From an uncultured Propionibacteriaceae bacterium (lineage in GTDB: Bacteria; Actinomycetota; Actinomycetes; Propionibacteriales; Propionibacteriaceae), in contig CAMDZW010000012.1 in NCBI GenBank assembly GCA_945911015.1, forward strand, positions 18,804-82,803: 64,000 nt of DNA. The letters are read 5' to 3'. A program made the position numbers and the translations under genes. Shown piece by piece: positions 37,329 through 46,774 of the stretch (positions are counted from its first letter, which is position 1; each line of letters starts with the position of its first letter). The notes under the pieces were generated by a model that saw only the letters and a list, made by a program, of their open reading frames with translations, made no database searches and was not told where the DNA came from.

Positions 37329-39590
37329 GTGAGTCAGACACAGTCAGGACGCAGCCTGCCCGATGGCGGATCAGGGCCGAGGCCGTGGCAGACCGAGACC
37401 GCCCGGATGCTCAATGCCCGGGTGGATCGTCTGGTGGGTGACAAGACCGCCAAACGACTGGCACCGCTGGGCATCGTCACCGTCGGAGACCTGATGCGGC
37501 ATGTGCCGCTGCACTGGATGTCAGGCACCGACAATTCCCGGCTCGCCGACCTGACGGTGGGAGAGTACGCCGCTGTCGCCGCCGAGGTTGACGATGCCGA
37601 GCTCATTGCGGACCGGGGCAAGGAACGGTTGCGGGTCCTGATCACCGACGGCACTGACCGGGTCGAACTGACCTTCTTCGCCCGGGGCCGGGCTCCGATG
37701 AAGTTGCTCTCCTGGTGGCAGTCCCACCTCAAGCCCGGGCAGCGCGGGATCTTCGCCGGCAAGGTTGGTGCCTTCCGGGACAAGCTGCAGCTGACCAACC
37801 CCGACTACGTGATCCTCGATGAGGGCGGTCAGATCATCGGCGGCGCCAAACGCAATGAGCTGATGGGGAAGCTGACCCAGGCTGGCGGTCTGTTCGGGAT
37901 GTATCCACAGACCAGCGGATTCAAGACCTGGGAGATCGCCCAGACCATTCTCTTCGTGCTGCCGCAGCTGGAGCTGGCCGATCCATGGCCGGACTGGGTG
38001 CGTGAGCAGGCCGGGGTCATCGGGCTGATGGACGCCTTCCAGTCGATCCATCGACCGCGCAACCGTGAGGAGGTCGAGGCCGGACTGGACCGGATCCGAT
38101 TCGATGAAGCCTTCCGGGCGCAGCTGACGATGGCGCACCGTCGGGCCGAGCTGGAACACTTCGGCGCGGTGCCGCGCCGGGTGGGCCCCGGTGGTCTGCT
38201 GGAGCAGTTCGACGCGCAGCTTCCGTTCGGGCTCACCGACGGGCAGCAAGCCATCACCGACGAGATCCTGACCGACATGGACCGCGACCGTCCGATGCAG
38301 CGGCTGTTGCAGGGGGAAGTCGGCTCCGGCAAGACCGTGGTCGCACTCCGCGCGATGGTGGCGACCGTCGAGGCAGGGGGACAGGCGGTGCTGATGGCGC
38401 CGACCGAGGTCCTGGCCAGCCAACACCTGAACACCGTGACCTCGCTCCTGGGGTCCCTTGCCGACAGCAATGACCTGCTCAGTGAGCTCAATCCCGATGC
38501 CCCGGAACGGACCGTGCGCGTCGAGCTGCTGACCGGCTCGATGACCGCAGCGCAACGACGGGCCGCCCATGCCCGGATCGATGCCGGGGAGGCCGACATC
38601 ATCATCGGCACCCATGCCGTGTTGTCGACCGATCTGATGTTCCACGATCTGGGTTTGGTCGTGGTTGATGAGCAGCACCGCTTCGGGGTGGAGCAGCGGG
38701 CCGCCCTGGCCGAACGGTCCTTCCACCATCCCCACATGCTGGTGATGACCGCCACCCCGATCCCTCGGACTGTGGCCATGACGGTCTTCGGTGACCTGAC
38801 GGTCTCCACCCTTCGGGAGATCCCGGCCGGGCGCAGTGACGTCACCACTGTGGTGGTCGACGAGGCTGCCACCCCGGCCTGGGTCGACCGGGCCTGGGCC
38901 AGAGTTGGCGAGGAGGTCGCCCAGGGCCGGCAGGCGTTCATTGTCTGTCCCCGGGTCAACCCGACCGACGGCGACGACGGTCGCTCGGTCATTGAGCTCC
39001 ACGCTCAGCTGACCGGACCGCGTGGCCCGTTGGCCGACCTGCGCGTCGAGATCGTCCACGGTCAGCTGCCGGCCAAGGACAAGGACGAGACCATGGCCCG
39101 ATTCGCGGCCGGGGAGGTCGACGTCATCGTGGCCACCACCGTGATCGAGGTCGGTGTCGACGTGCCGAATGCCTCGATGATGGTGGTCACCGACGCCGAT
39201 CGGTTCGGCATCTCCCAGCTGCACCAGCTCCGTGGCCGGATCGGACGTGGCGAGCATGCCGGCACCTGTTTGTTGTTCACCACGGCCGAGCCGCACAGCC
39301 CGGCCCGGGCCCGGCTCGATGCGGTGGCCCGCAGTCGCGACGGTTTCGCTCTGGCCGAGGTCGACCTGGCCCAGCGGCGGGAGGGTGATGTCCTGGGCGC
39401 CAGCCAGTCCGGCGGCCGTTCCACCCTGCGGCTGATCCGCGTGCTGGACCACATCGACATCATCGAACGCGCCCAACAGGTGGCCGCAACGGCGATCGAG
39501 CGAGACCCGGAGCTGTCCACTCCAGGGTTCGTGGATGCCGTCACCGAGATCGAAATGGTCGCCCAGGAGGACCTGATCGATCGCAACTAG
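37329..39590 (+). CDS. recG: ATP-dependent DNA helicase RecG
   Basis: A 753-residue superfamily 2 helicase that regresses stalled forks and branch-migrates Holliday junctions. An N-terminal wedge (OB-fold) domain is followed by the helicase core. Walker A GEVGSGKTVVA lies near residue 330, LMAPTEVLASQH near 355, DEQHRFGVEQR near 446, TATPIPRT near 475, and motif VI QLRGRIGRGEHAG near 635. The C-terminal helical hairpin and TRG-like region follow. GTG start, probably leaderless. It sits between rpmB and rsmD as is normal in actinobacteria. Confidence 0.97.
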   Translation: MSQTQSGRSLPDGGSGPRPWQTETARMLNARVDRLVGDKTAKRLAPLGIVTVGDLMRHVPLHWMSGTDNSRLADLTVGEYAAVAAEVDDAELIADRGKERLRVLITDGTDRVELTFFARGRAPMKLLSWWQSHLKPGQRGIFAGKVGAFRDKLQLTNPDYVILDEGGQIIGGAKRNELMGKLTQAGGLFGMYPQTSGFKTWEIAQTILFVLPQLELADPWPDWVREQAGVIGLMDAFQSIHRPRNREEVEAGLDRIRFDEAFRAQLTMAHRRAELEHFGAVPRRVGPGGLLEQFDAQLPFGLTDGQQAITDEILTDMDRDRPMQRLLQGEVGSGKTVVALRAMVATVEAGGQAVLMAPTEVLASQHLNTVTSLLGSLADSNDLLSELNPDAPERTVRVELLTGSMTAAQRRAAHARIDAGEADIIIGTHAVLSTDLMFHDLGLVVVDEQHRFGVEQRAALAERSFHHPHMLVMTATPIPRTVAMTVFGDLTVSTLREIPAGRSDVTTVVVDEAATPAWVDRAWARVGEEVAQGRQAFIVCPRVNPTDGDDGRSVIELHAQLTGPRGPLADLRVEIVHGQLPAKDKDETMARFAAGEVDVIVATTVIEVGVDVPNASMMVVTDADRFGISQLHQLRGRIGRGEHAGTCLLFTTAEPHSPARARLDAVARSRDGFALAEVDLAQRREGDVLGASQSGGRSTLRLIRVLDHIDIIERAQQVAATAIERDPELSTPGFVDAVTEIEMVAQEDLIDRN

Positions 39591-39600
39591 GACGCGAATC

Positions 39601-39606
39601 TAGGAT
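39601..39606 (+). promoter_or_regulatory. Candidate -10 box for leaderless rsmD
   Basis: TAGGAT ends 6 nt before the rsmD GTG at 39613 and starts 10 nt after the recG stop. Confidence 0.55.
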
Positions 39607-39612
39607 GGGCCC

Positions 39613-40194
39613 GTGTCACGCATCATCGCCGGGAGCCGTCGTGGACGGCGTCTGACCACGCCGGACGGTCCCGCGACCCGGCCGACCAGCGACCGGGTCC
39701 GCGAAGCAGTGTTCACCGCGCTGGTCTCCTGGCTCGGCACCGTCGACCAGGACCCCGCCGAGACCTTCGCCGGGATCAGCTTCCTCGACCTCTACGCCGG
39801 TTCGGGCGCGGTCGGACTGGAGGCGGCCAGCCGTGGGGCCCAGCCGGTCCTGCTGGTCGAACGGGATCGCCCCACCGCCGAGCTGGCCCGGGGCAATGCC
39901 GCCTCAACGGGCCTGGACGTCGAGGTGTGGGCCGGACGTGCCGAAAAGCTCGCCAGCCAGGCCGCAGCATCCCCGTACGACATCATCTGGTTGGATCCGC
40001 CCTATGACGTGGCCACGACCACCGTCAACCAGACCGTCAGTGACCTCGTGGCCCGGGGCTGGCTCACCCACAACGGGCTGGTCGTCGCCGAACGGTCGAC
40101 CCGCAGCGAGGCCCTGAGCTGGCCCAGCGGCATCGGTGAGACCTGGACCAAACGGTACGGGGAGACGACTGTGCACTTCGGGATGGCAGAGTGA
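39613..40194 (+). CDS. rsmD: 16S rRNA (guanine-966-N2)-methyltransferase
   Basis: A 193-residue SAM-dependent methyltransferase. The start SRIIAGSRRGRRLTTPDGPA and TRPTSDRVREAVF are RsmD hallmarks. Motif I is DLYAGSGAVGLEAASRGA near residue 58, and the catalytic DPPY lies in IIWLDPPYDV near 127. GTG start, probably leaderless. coaD starts 4 nt after its stop, so the two form an operon, the common pairing. Confidence 0.95.
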   Translation: MSRIIAGSRRGRRLTTPDGPATRPTSDRVREAVFTALVSWLGTVDQDPAETFAGISFLDLYAGSGAVGLEAASRGAQPVLLVERDRPTAELARGNAASTGLDVEVWAGRAEKLASQAAASPYDIIWLDPPYDVATTTVNQTVSDLVARGWLTHNGLVVAERSTRSEALSWPSGIGETWTKRYGETTVHFGMAE

Positions 40195-40198
40195 TCCC

Positions 40199-40687
40199 AT
40201 GACCAACCGCGTTGTCTGCCCAGGATCGTTCGACCCGATCACCCACGGCCATCTCGACGTGATCGGCCGGGCCGTGCGCCTGTTCGACGAGGTCGTCGTC
40301 TCGGTCGGAGCCAACTCCACCAAGCCGACCCAGATGTTCACCGTCGAGGAGCGGATCGACCTCATTGTCGAGGCCTGTGCCCGCTGGCCACAGGTCCAGG
40401 TCACCAGCTTCACCGGTTTGCTGGTCGACCACTGTCATGCGGTCGGCGCCATGGGCGTGGTGAAGGGCCTCAGGACGGCTGGGGACTTCGAGTACGAGCT
40501 GCCGATGGCCCACCTCAACCGCCAGATGTCAGGCCTGGAGACGGTCTTCGTGCCGACCGCTCAGGAGTGGTCGGCCGTGTCGTCGACCATGGTGCGTGAG
40601 ATTGCGCGATTCGGCGGCGACGTCGCTGACTTCGTCCCGGCCACGGTCGCGGCGCGGATCGCTGAACGTGTCAGCGCCGAGCGGTAG
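40199..40687 (+). CDS. coaD: Phosphopantetheine adenylyltransferase
   Basis: A 162-residue nucleotidyltransferase that makes dephospho-CoA. The start RVVCPGSFDPITHGHLDVIGRA has the (T/H)xGH nucleotide motif at residues 17-20. GLRTAGDFEYELPMAHLNR near residue 86 and AVSSTMVREIARFGGDV near 123 are the remaining family signatures. ATG start 4 nt after rsmD. Its TAG stop forms part of the putative -10 box of the next gene. Confidence 0.97.
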   Translation: MTNRVVCPGSFDPITHGHLDVIGRAVRLFDEVVVSVGANSTKPTQMFTVEERIDLIVEACARWPQVQVTSFTGLLVDHCHAVGAMGVVKGLRTAGDFEYELPMAHLNRQMSGLETVFVPTAQEWSAVSSTMVREIARFGGDVADFVPATVAARIAERVSAER

Positions 40688-40690
40688 ATT
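40685..40690 (+). promoter_or_regulatory. Candidate -10 box for leaderless coiled-coil protein gene
   Basis: TAGATT includes the coaD stop codon and ends 6 nt before ATG 40697. Confidence 0.5.
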
Positions 40691-40696
40691 GAAGCC

Positions 40697-41158
40697 ATGA
40701 CCGATCACAGTGACTCCACCGACGAGCTGCGCAGCACGCTCGAGGCACTGCAGGCTCTGGTCTCCGGCGCCAAGGCCATGCCGATGTCGGCCTCCTGCGT
40801 GGTGAACCGGGCCGAGGCCCTCGCCCTGGTCGACAAGGCACGGGCGGCGATCCCCGAGCCGGTCGCCGCAGCACCGTCGACCGACCAGGCCGACGAGATC
40901 ATCGCCGACGCGCGGGCCCGTGCCTCGGAGCTGATCGCCGAGCAGACCGTCGTGATCGAGGCCAAGCGCGAGGCCGAGCAGATCCGGTCCGCCGCCCAGG
41001 ACGAGGCTGCCGGCCTGCGGACCGAGACCGACGGGTTCGTCGACGCCCGGATGGCGTCGTTCGAGTCCGTGCTGCACCAGACCCTGAGCCAGGTCCAACT
41101 GGCTCGGGCCAGACTGTCCCAACGCAGCGGCTTGGACGACAGCGACGACCAGGACTGA
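40697..41158 (+). CDS. Conserved actinobacterial coiled-coil (DivIVA/AtpF-like) protein
   Basis: A 153-residue soluble protein. Residues 1-50 (DELRSTLEALQALVSGAKAMPMSASCVVNRAEALALVDKAR) form helices, and residues 75-140 (IIADARARASELIAEQTVV, AKREAEQIRSAAQDEAAGL) are a continuous Ala/Glu/Arg heptad coil. There is no membrane segment. Similar proteins occur between coaD and yceD in many actinobacteria and resemble DivIVA-like cell-division scaffolds. The function is not established. ATG start, likely leaderless. Confidence 0.7.
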   Translation: MTDHSDSTDELRSTLEALQALVSGAKAMPMSASCVVNRAEALALVDKARAAIPEPVAAAPSTDQADEIIADARARASELIAEQTVVIEAKREAEQIRSAAQDEAAGLRTETDGFVDARMASFESVLHQTLSQVQLARARLSQRSGLDDSDDQD

Positions 41159-41187
41159 GGCGATTCGCCACGAACGTGTGGCAACGG

Positions 41188-41193
41188 TAGGAT
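41188..41193 (+). promoter_or_regulatory. Candidate -10 box for yceD-rpmF
   Basis: TAGGAT lies 55 nt before the yceD ATG, which has its own AAGGGAA site. Confidence 0.4.
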
Positions 41194-41248
41194 GGCGCGT
41201 CGGTCACGACTGTGTCGCTGACCACCGTGTGGGTGAAGGGAAAAGACG

Positions 41249-41824
41249 ATGGCTTCGCAGGACGCTGTCGATCCGCGCTCGGAATTCGTGTTCGACACGC
41301 ATGCTCTGGGCCGCCGGGTTGGCGCGATGGCTGAGCACCGTCGGCAAGCACACACCACGGTGGACTTCGGCACCGAAGTGATCGGTGTGCCACAGGGTTC
41401 TCCCGTCGATCTCGAGCTGCGGCTCGAGGAGGTCGGGGAGGGTGTCCTGGTGACCGGTACGGCCACGGCGCAGTTGCGCGGTGTGTGCGGTCGGTGCCTG
41501 ACAGAGATCGGCGAGGAGATCGTCATCGATGTGCAGGAACTGTTCGTCCACCCCGGGCACGGCGACGAGGACGACGAGAGCACCAGCCGCCTCGTGAACG
41601 AGCTGCTCGACCTCGAGCCGTTGCTGCGCGACCAAGTGGTCCTCGACCTGCCGTTCCAGCCGGTGTGTCGGGAGGATTGTGAAGGTCTGTGTGCTGAATG
41701 CGGCGCCAACCTGAACGATGACCCCGACCACGGCCATGACGCGCCGATCGATTCCCGTTGGGCCGGCCTGGCCGGTCTGATGGACCTGAACTCACCCAAC
41801 GAGTCCGAACAGAGGGAGAACTGA
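41249..41824 (+). CDS. yceD: YceD/DUF177 family protein
   Basis: A 191-residue protein with [13 protein letters not shown] at the start, a CGRCL motif near residue 73 and a C-terminal [17 protein letters not shown] near residue 145, the DUF177 metal-type cysteines. In bacteria and plastids this family links to 23S rRNA processing and L32 production. It is 1 nt upstream of rpmF, the near-universal pairing. ATG start with AAGGGAA upstream. Confidence 0.92.
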   Translation: MASQDAVDPRSEFVFDTHALGRRVGAMAEHRRQAHTTVDFGTEVIGVPQGSPVDLELRLEEVGEGVLVTGTATAQLRGVCGRCLTEIGEEIVIDVQELFVHPGHGDEDDESTSRLVNELLDLEPLLRDQVVLDLPFQPVCREDCEGLCAECGANLNDDPDHGHDAPIDSRWAGLAGLMDLNSPNESEQREN

Positions 41825-41825
41825 C

Positions 41826-42020
41826 ATGGCCGTTCCGAAGCGGAAGATGTCCCGGAGCAACACCCGCCATCGCCGGTCCCAGTGGAAGGCCCAGGCGCCG
41901 TCCTTGGTGACCTGCGTCAACCCGGCCTGCCGTGCCAAGCACCTGCCGCACACCGCGTGCCCGTCGTGCGGCCAGTACGGTCCGCGCAACGAGCGCCGTC
42001 AGGTCGTCGAGACCGCCTGA
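41826..42020 (+). CDS. rpmF: 50S ribosomal protein L32, zinc-ribbon (C+) form
   Basis: A 64-residue ribosomal protein, [20 protein letters not shown], with the zinc-binding pair CVNPAC and CPSCG near residues 30-48. GAGGGAGAA upstream and 1 nt after yceD, so coupled. Downstream, rnc begins after 10 nt. Confidence 0.97.
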   Translation: MAVPKRKMSRSNTRHRRSQWKAQAPSLVTCVNPACRAKHLPHTACPSCGQYGPRNERRQVVETA

Positions 42021-42030
42021 GGCCTCTGAG

Positions 42031-42738
42031 ATGTCCGGTCGCCTGACCCAGACCCTGGCCGACCTCGACATCCCGCTGTCCATCGAGGACCTCGAGCTGG
42101 CGTTCGTCCACCGCTCCTATGCCTACGAGCATGGTGGCCTGGACACGAACGAGCGGCTCGAGTTCCTCGGTGACTCCGTTCTTGGTGTCGTGGTCACCGA
42201 CCACCTCTACCGGGCCCATCCTGACCTGTCCGAGGGACAGCTCGCACGGATCCGGTCAGCGGTGGTGAATTCGCGCGCTCTTGCTTCAGTGGCCCGGGGC
42301 CTGTCGCTGGGCCAGTTGGTCAAACTCGGCAAGGGCGAGGAGGCCACCGGCGGCCGGGACAAGAACTCGATCTTGGCCGACACCACTGAGGCACTGATCG
42401 GGGCGATCTACCTCGGTGCCGGTCGCGATGCCGCTGAGCGATTCGTCCGCAAGCTGTTCGACCCGTTGGCCGAACACGCCGCAACCCTGGGCGCCGGCCT
42501 GGACTGGAAGACCAGCCTTCAGGAACAGACCTCCCTCGCCGGTCTCCCGGTGCCGCACTACACCATCGTGGCCGACGGCCCCGACCACGCGAAGTCGTTC
42601 GAGGCCAGCGTCCACATCGGTGACCTCACCTTCGGCCCGGGCACCGGTACCAACAAGAAGGACGCCGAACAGGACGCGGCCGAGCAGGCCTTCGCGGTGA
42701 TCAAAAAGCTCGCCGACAAGGCCGCCGCCACCGACTGA
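42031..42738 (+). CDS. rnc: Ribonuclease III
   Basis: A 235-residue double-strand RNA endonuclease. The signature [12 protein letters not shown] near residue 37 holds the catalytic acidic residues; [21 protein letters not shown] near 110 gives the second acidic cluster. The C-terminal double-stranded-RNA-binding domain begins near 160 ([20 protein letters not shown]) and ends [13 protein letters not shown]. Stop and mutM start overlap as TGATG, so the two are coupled. Confidence 0.97.
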   Translation: MSGRLTQTLADLDIPLSIEDLELAFVHRSYAYEHGGLDTNERLEFLGDSVLGVVVTDHLYRAHPDLSEGQLARIRSAVVNSRALASVARGLSLGQLVKLGKGEEATGGRDKNSILADTTEALIGAIYLGAGRDAAERFVRKLFDPLAEHAATLGAGLDWKTSLQEQTSLAGLPVPHYTIVADGPDHAKSFEASVHIGDLTFGPGTGTNKKDAEQDAAEQAFAVIKKLADKAAATD

Positions 42739-43583
42739 TGCCTGAGCTGCCTGAGGTGGAGGTGGTGCGCCGCGGGCTCGCCTCGGCGATCACCGGTCGC
42801 ACGGTGGAGCGAGTCGAGGTCCTGCACCCCCGCCCGGTCCGAGCCCATCTGGCCGGGCCGGCCGACTTCGTCGCACAGTTGGCCGGACAGACCATCACCG
42901 AACCCCGCCGTCGCGGCAAGTACCTGTGGCTGCCCCTGGCCGGCGGCGACGCGGTCGTGGCCCATCTCGGCATGAGCGGGCAGTTCCGGGTCGACGACGG
43001 CGTCACCGACCATCGACATGTACGGGTCCGCTGCCACCTCGACGACGCTCGGGTGCTCAGCTTCTGTGACCAGCGGATGTTCGGCGGGCTGTCCTTGTCC
43101 GTCGACGGCGCAGAGTTGCCGGCTGAGATCGCCCACATCGCGGTCGACCCGTTCGACCCCGCCTACGACATCGATGCCGTGGTCGCTCGGATGCGTCGCA
43201 AACGGACCGGAATCAAGCGGGCCCTGTTGGATCAGACTCTGGTCTCGGGGATCGGCAACATCTATGCCGACGAATCCCTGTGGCGAGCCCGGCTCCATGC
43301 CGAGCGGCCGACCGAGCGACTGTCGCGGCCCAAGGCGTACGAAGTACTCAACCACGCCCGCGACGTGATGGCCGAGGCGCTTGCGCAGGGCGGGACCAGT
43401 TTTGATGCGCTCTATGTCAACGTCAACGGCGAATCCGGCTACTTCGAACGGGGCCTCGACGCGTACGGCCGTGAAGGCCTCCCATGCCGACGGTGCGGTC
43501 GGTTGATGGTACGGGAGCAGTTCACCAACCGGTCTTCGACCCGGTGCCCTTCCTGTCAGCGGCGGCCGTCGGGGCTTGGCTGA
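42738..43583 (+). CDS. mutM: Formamidopyrimidine-DNA glycosylase
   Basis: A 281-residue base-excision enzyme for 8-oxoguanine and FaPy. The N-terminus [13 protein letters not shown] supplies the catalytic Pro2 and Glu3; [11 protein letters not shown] near residue 57 has the Lys. The helix-two-turn-helix region has [17 protein letters not shown] near 170. The zinc finger CRRCG...CPSCQRR ends the protein. It is coupled to rnc. Standard length. Confidence 0.96.
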   Translation: MPELPEVEVVRRGLASAITGRTVERVEVLHPRPVRAHLAGPADFVAQLAGQTITEPRRRGKYLWLPLAGGDAVVAHLGMSGQFRVDDGVTDHRHVRVRCHLDDARVLSFCDQRMFGGLSLSVDGAELPAEIAHIAVDPFDPAYDIDAVVARMRRKRTGIKRALLDQTLVSGIGNIYADESLWRARLHAERPTERLSRPKAYEVLNHARDVMAEALAQGGTSFDALYVNVNGESGYFERGLDAYGREGLPCRRCGRLMVREQFTNRSSTRCPSCQRRPSGLG

Positions 43584-43651
43584 CCGTCCCGCGGTGTCCC
43601 CATGCGGGCCAGCGTGCTCGGACACCGGCCCACGGCGCCGCGTACCGTCGC

Positions 43652-43657
43652 TAAACT
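43652..43657 (+). promoter_or_regulatory. Candidate -10 box for htpG
   Basis: TAAACT lies 51 nt before the htpG start. I saw no CIRCE or HAIR heat-shock operator nearby. Confidence 0.4.
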
Positions 43658-43708
43658 TCGGGCTCGGAAAACGGTGGTCCTCGCCACCCGGGCAGAAGGA
43701 GAAGGACG

Positions 43709-45613
43709 TTGTCGGCACAGGTGCACGAGTTCAGGGCGGAGGCTCGCCAACTGCTGGACCTGATGGTCCATTCGATCTACTCGAACAAGGACAGCTTCCT
43801 GCGCGAGCTGGTGTCCAATGCGTCGGATGCGTTGGACAAGCTGCGGATCGCGGGCTTGACCAATGACGATCTCGGCGTTGACATCTCGGATCTGCACATT
43901 CGGCTGATCCCGGACGCCGCAGCGCGAACCCTGACGATCAGCGACAACGGCATCGGCATGTCGCGCGACGAGGTGATCGATCTGATCGGCACCGTTGCCA
44001 AGTCCGGCACCGCTGAGCTGCGCCGCAAGCTTGCCGAGGCCGACAAGGCCTCCGCTGAGGAGCTGATCGGGCAGTTCGGCATCGGTTTCTACTCGACCTT
44101 CATGGTGGCCGATGAAGTGACCTTGACGACCCGCAAGGCCGGGGAGTCCGTGGGCACCGGTTGGTCCTCGACCGGTGACGGGACCTACACGATCGACGAC
44201 GTGGCCGACGCGCCGCAGGGGACCTCCATCACGCTCCGGCTGAAGCCGACCGACACCGACGATGCGGTCAATGACTACGCCGACCGGTTCGTGTTGCGGG
44301 GACTGGTGAAGAAATACTCCGATTTCATTTCGTGGCCGATCCGGATGCTCGGGGAGCCCGCGAAGCCCGCCGACACTGACAGCGACGATGCCGCACCCGC
44401 ACCGGTCGACGAGACTCTCAACTCGCAGAAGGCGCTGTGGTCCAAGAGCACGAGCGAGGTGACCGACGAGGAGTACGCCGACTTCTACCGTCACATCTCG
44501 CATGCGTGGGACGAGCCGCTGGAGACCATCTCGCTGCACGCCGAAGGCACATTCGAGTACCAGTCGTTGCTGTTCATCCCGACCCAGGCACCGTTCGACC
44601 TGTTCCTGCGCGAGCGCAACAACGGCATCCACCTCTACGTCAAGCGCGTCTTCATCATGGATGACGCCGAAATCCTGCCCGAGTACCTGCGGTGGGTGCA
44701 GGGGGTGGTGGACGCGGCGGACCTGTCGCTGAACGTCTCTCGGGAAATCCTGCAGGAGGACCGCCAAATCCGGGCCATCCGGCGGCGTCTGACCAAGAAG
44801 GTCATCTCCACCGTCCAGGACCTTGCCGACAACCGGCCGGATGACTACGCGACCTTCTGGGAGAACTTCGGTCGAGTCTTCAAGGAGGGCCTGGTCAATG
44901 ACGCCGACAATGCACAAGCGATCCTGAAGGCCTCGGTCTTCGCCTCCACCCATGCTGAGACCGAACCGACTCGGCTGGCCGACTACCTGTCCCGGATGCC
45001 CGAGGGCCAGGACGTCATCTACTTCATGACCGGCGAATCGCGCGCCCGGCTCGAGTCGAGCCCCCATCTGGAGGCATTCCGCGCCAAGGGGATCGAGGTG
45101 CTGTTGCTGTCGGACCCGGTCGACGAGGTGTGGGTCACCGCAGTGCCGGAGTTTGAGGGCAAGAAGTTCGTGTCCGTCGCCAAGGGGGAGATCGATCTCG
45201 ATCCGGTTGATGCCGACGGCGACGACTCAGCCGATGAGTTCGGACCGCTGCTCGCCTGGCTCGGTGACACGCTGTCCGACAGCGTCTCGTCAGTGCGGTT
45301 GACGAACCGCCTCACCGACTCGGCAGCATGCCTGGTGGGCGAGGAGTTCTCGATGACTCCGCAGCTGGAGAAGCTCTACCGCAACTCCGGCCAGCCGGTG
45401 CCGCACAGCAAGCGCATCCTCGAACTGAACCCGAAGCACGAGCTGGTGTCTCGGCTGCGGGAGAAGTTCGCAGCATCCGAGGACCACAGCGGCCTGGAGC
45501 CAACGGCGACGCTGATCCACGCGGCAGCTGTCCTCGCCGAGGGCGGTGACCTGACCGACCCGGCAGCGGTCGCCAAGCTCCTCGCCGCGCAGCTCACCGA
45601 GTCGCTCAGCTGA
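43709..45613 (+). CDS. htpG: Hsp90-family chaperone HtpG
   Basis: A 634-residue ATP-dependent chaperone. I chose the TTG start because AGAAGGAGAAGG precedes it and [21 protein letters not shown] matches the family N-terminus. The GHKL ATPase domain has [17 protein letters not shown] near residue 32, [11 protein letters not shown] near 78 and [15 protein letters not shown] near 120. The middle domain includes [12 protein letters not shown] and RVFIMDD; the C-terminal dimerisation domain ends [13 protein letters not shown] long AT-rich inverted repeat lies 26 bp after the stop. Confidence 0.97.
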
Positions 45614-45638
45614 CCTGCCCATGGGTTGTACTCGCTCG

Positions 45639-45673
45639 GCAACGATCGCAATCACAATGATTGCGATTGTTGC
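45639..45673. promoter_or_regulatory. 16-bp inverted repeat (one mismatch) between htpG and PhyH gene
   Basis: The left arm GCAACGATCGCAATCA and the right arm TGATTGCGATTGTTGC pair at 15 of 16 positions around CAA. The element is distinctly A/T-richer than its surroundings. It starts 26 bp after the htpG stop and ends 36 bp upstream of the PhyH -10. It can be an operator for the PhyH gene or a terminator for htpG; there is no T-run. Confidence 0.6.
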
Positions 45674-45708
45674 CGTCCGGGAGGTCGCGGTCGCCGACCA
45701 CTGACGGC

Positions 45709-45714
45709 TATCGT
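45709..45714 (+). promoter_or_regulatory. Candidate -10 box for leaderless PhyH gene
   Basis: TATCGT ends 6 nt before the ATG at 45721, which marks it as the start instead of an upstream in-frame codon. Confidence 0.5.
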
Positions 45715-45720
45715 GGCGTG

Positions 45721-46722
45721 ATGGCTGGTTCACTGACGACCGAGCAGCAGGCACGGTTCGAACGCGACGGATGTCTTGTGGTGCGCGGACTGTTGGATCC
45801 CGACCGCGACCTCGCGCCAATCATGACCGAGTATGCCGGCGTCCTGGACCGGCTCGTCGACTCCCTGATCGCCGCCGGCGAGCTCCACGACGACCATCGT
45901 GAGCTGCCCTTCGCCGACCGCGTGACCGCGGTCTTTGCCGAGGTCGGCCGTGACCTCACCCAGCACTTCGACTTCTCCCTGCCGCAGGCCTCCACCAAGT
46001 CGGACACGCCGTTCTGGGCCGGGCCGGCGGTCTTCGCCCTGCTGACCCAACCAGTGATCCTCGACGTCGTCGAATCCCTCATCGGCCCTGAGATCTGGTC
46101 CAACCCGGTCCAGCACGTACGCCTCAAGGTCCCCGAGCACCTCATGCCACCCGACCCGGAAACCGGTCGGCCACGCAATGTCGCCACCCCATGGCACCAG
46201 GACAACGGTGTCATCACGCCCGAGGCCGACGACACCGAGATGATCACGGTCTGGCTGCCGCTGGCCGACACCGACCGGGACAACGGATGTTTGATGGTCA
46301 AGCCGCGCCAGCATGGCGACGGTCTGCTGCCACACTGCCCGGGCAACTCGCCGGTCGGTCAGCGCCGTGGCGGGATCGGGGGGCTGGCGATCCCGGGCAC
46401 CCACCTGCTCGGCGACACGATCGATCTGCCGATGGCGGCCGGTGATGTGCTGTTCATGCACCGGCGCACCCCACACGCCGCGCATCGCAACACCAGCGAC
46501 CGGCTGCGGTGGAGCTTCGATCTGCGCTACCAGCCGACCGGCCAACCGTCGGGCAGGGACGCCTTTCCGGGCTTCGTGGCACGCAGCGCCGCAGATCCGG
46601 CATCGGTACTCGACGACCCGGGCGCATGGGAACAAGCCTGGTTGGCTGCTCGGGCACGGGTCGCGGCCAACACGCCGGCCAGGTTCAACCGGTGGGCCGC
46701 CGACGCGGCCGCGTGCGCCTGA
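45721..46722 (+). CDS. Phytanoyl-CoA dioxygenase (PhyH) family Fe(II)/2-oxoglutarate oxygenase
   Basis: A 333-residue protein. The N-terminus FERDGCLVVRGLLDPD is the usual PhyH opening. PWHQDNGVITPEADD near residue 157 gives the HxD iron ligands, followed by MITVWLPLADTDRDNGCLMVKP. HRRTPHAAHRNTSDRLRWSFD near residue 245 gives the distal His and 2-oxoglutarate Arg. The substrate is unknown. It is leaderless by position of its -10 and has a large palindrome upstream, suggesting specific regulation. It shows only the general fold in common with the PhyH protein at 2555-3454. Confidence 0.85.
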   Translation: MAGSLTTEQQARFERDGCLVVRGLLDPDRDLAPIMTEYAGVLDRLVDSLIAAGELHDDHRELPFADRVTAVFAEVGRDLTQHFDFSLPQASTKSDTPFWAGPAVFALLTQPVILDVVESLIGPEIWSNPVQHVRLKVPEHLMPPDPETGRPRNVATPWHQDNGVITPEADDTEMITVWLPLADTDRDNGCLMVKPRQHGDGLLPHCPGNSPVGQRRGGIGGLAIPGTHLLGDTIDLPMAAGDVLFMHRRTPHAAHRNTSDRLRWSFDLRYQPTGQPSGRDAFPGFVARSAADPASVLDDPGAWEQAWLAARARVAANTPARFNRWAADAAACA

Positions 46723-46758
46723 GGGTCGCCGATTGGCCATCGGACAGTGGTCAACGGT

Positions 46759-46764
46759 TATCTT
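46759..46764 (+). promoter_or_regulatory. Candidate -10 box for GtrA-family gene
   Basis: TATCTT lies 10 nt before the GTG at 46775, leaving only about 3 nt of leader. Confidence 0.35.
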
Positions 46765-46774
46765 TGTTCCCATC

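Noticed and set aside
43584..43708. CIRCE or HAIR heat-shock operator before htpG
   Set aside because: No TTAGCACTC-N9-GAGTGCTAA or CTTGAGT-type repeats are present; only a plain -10 candidate.
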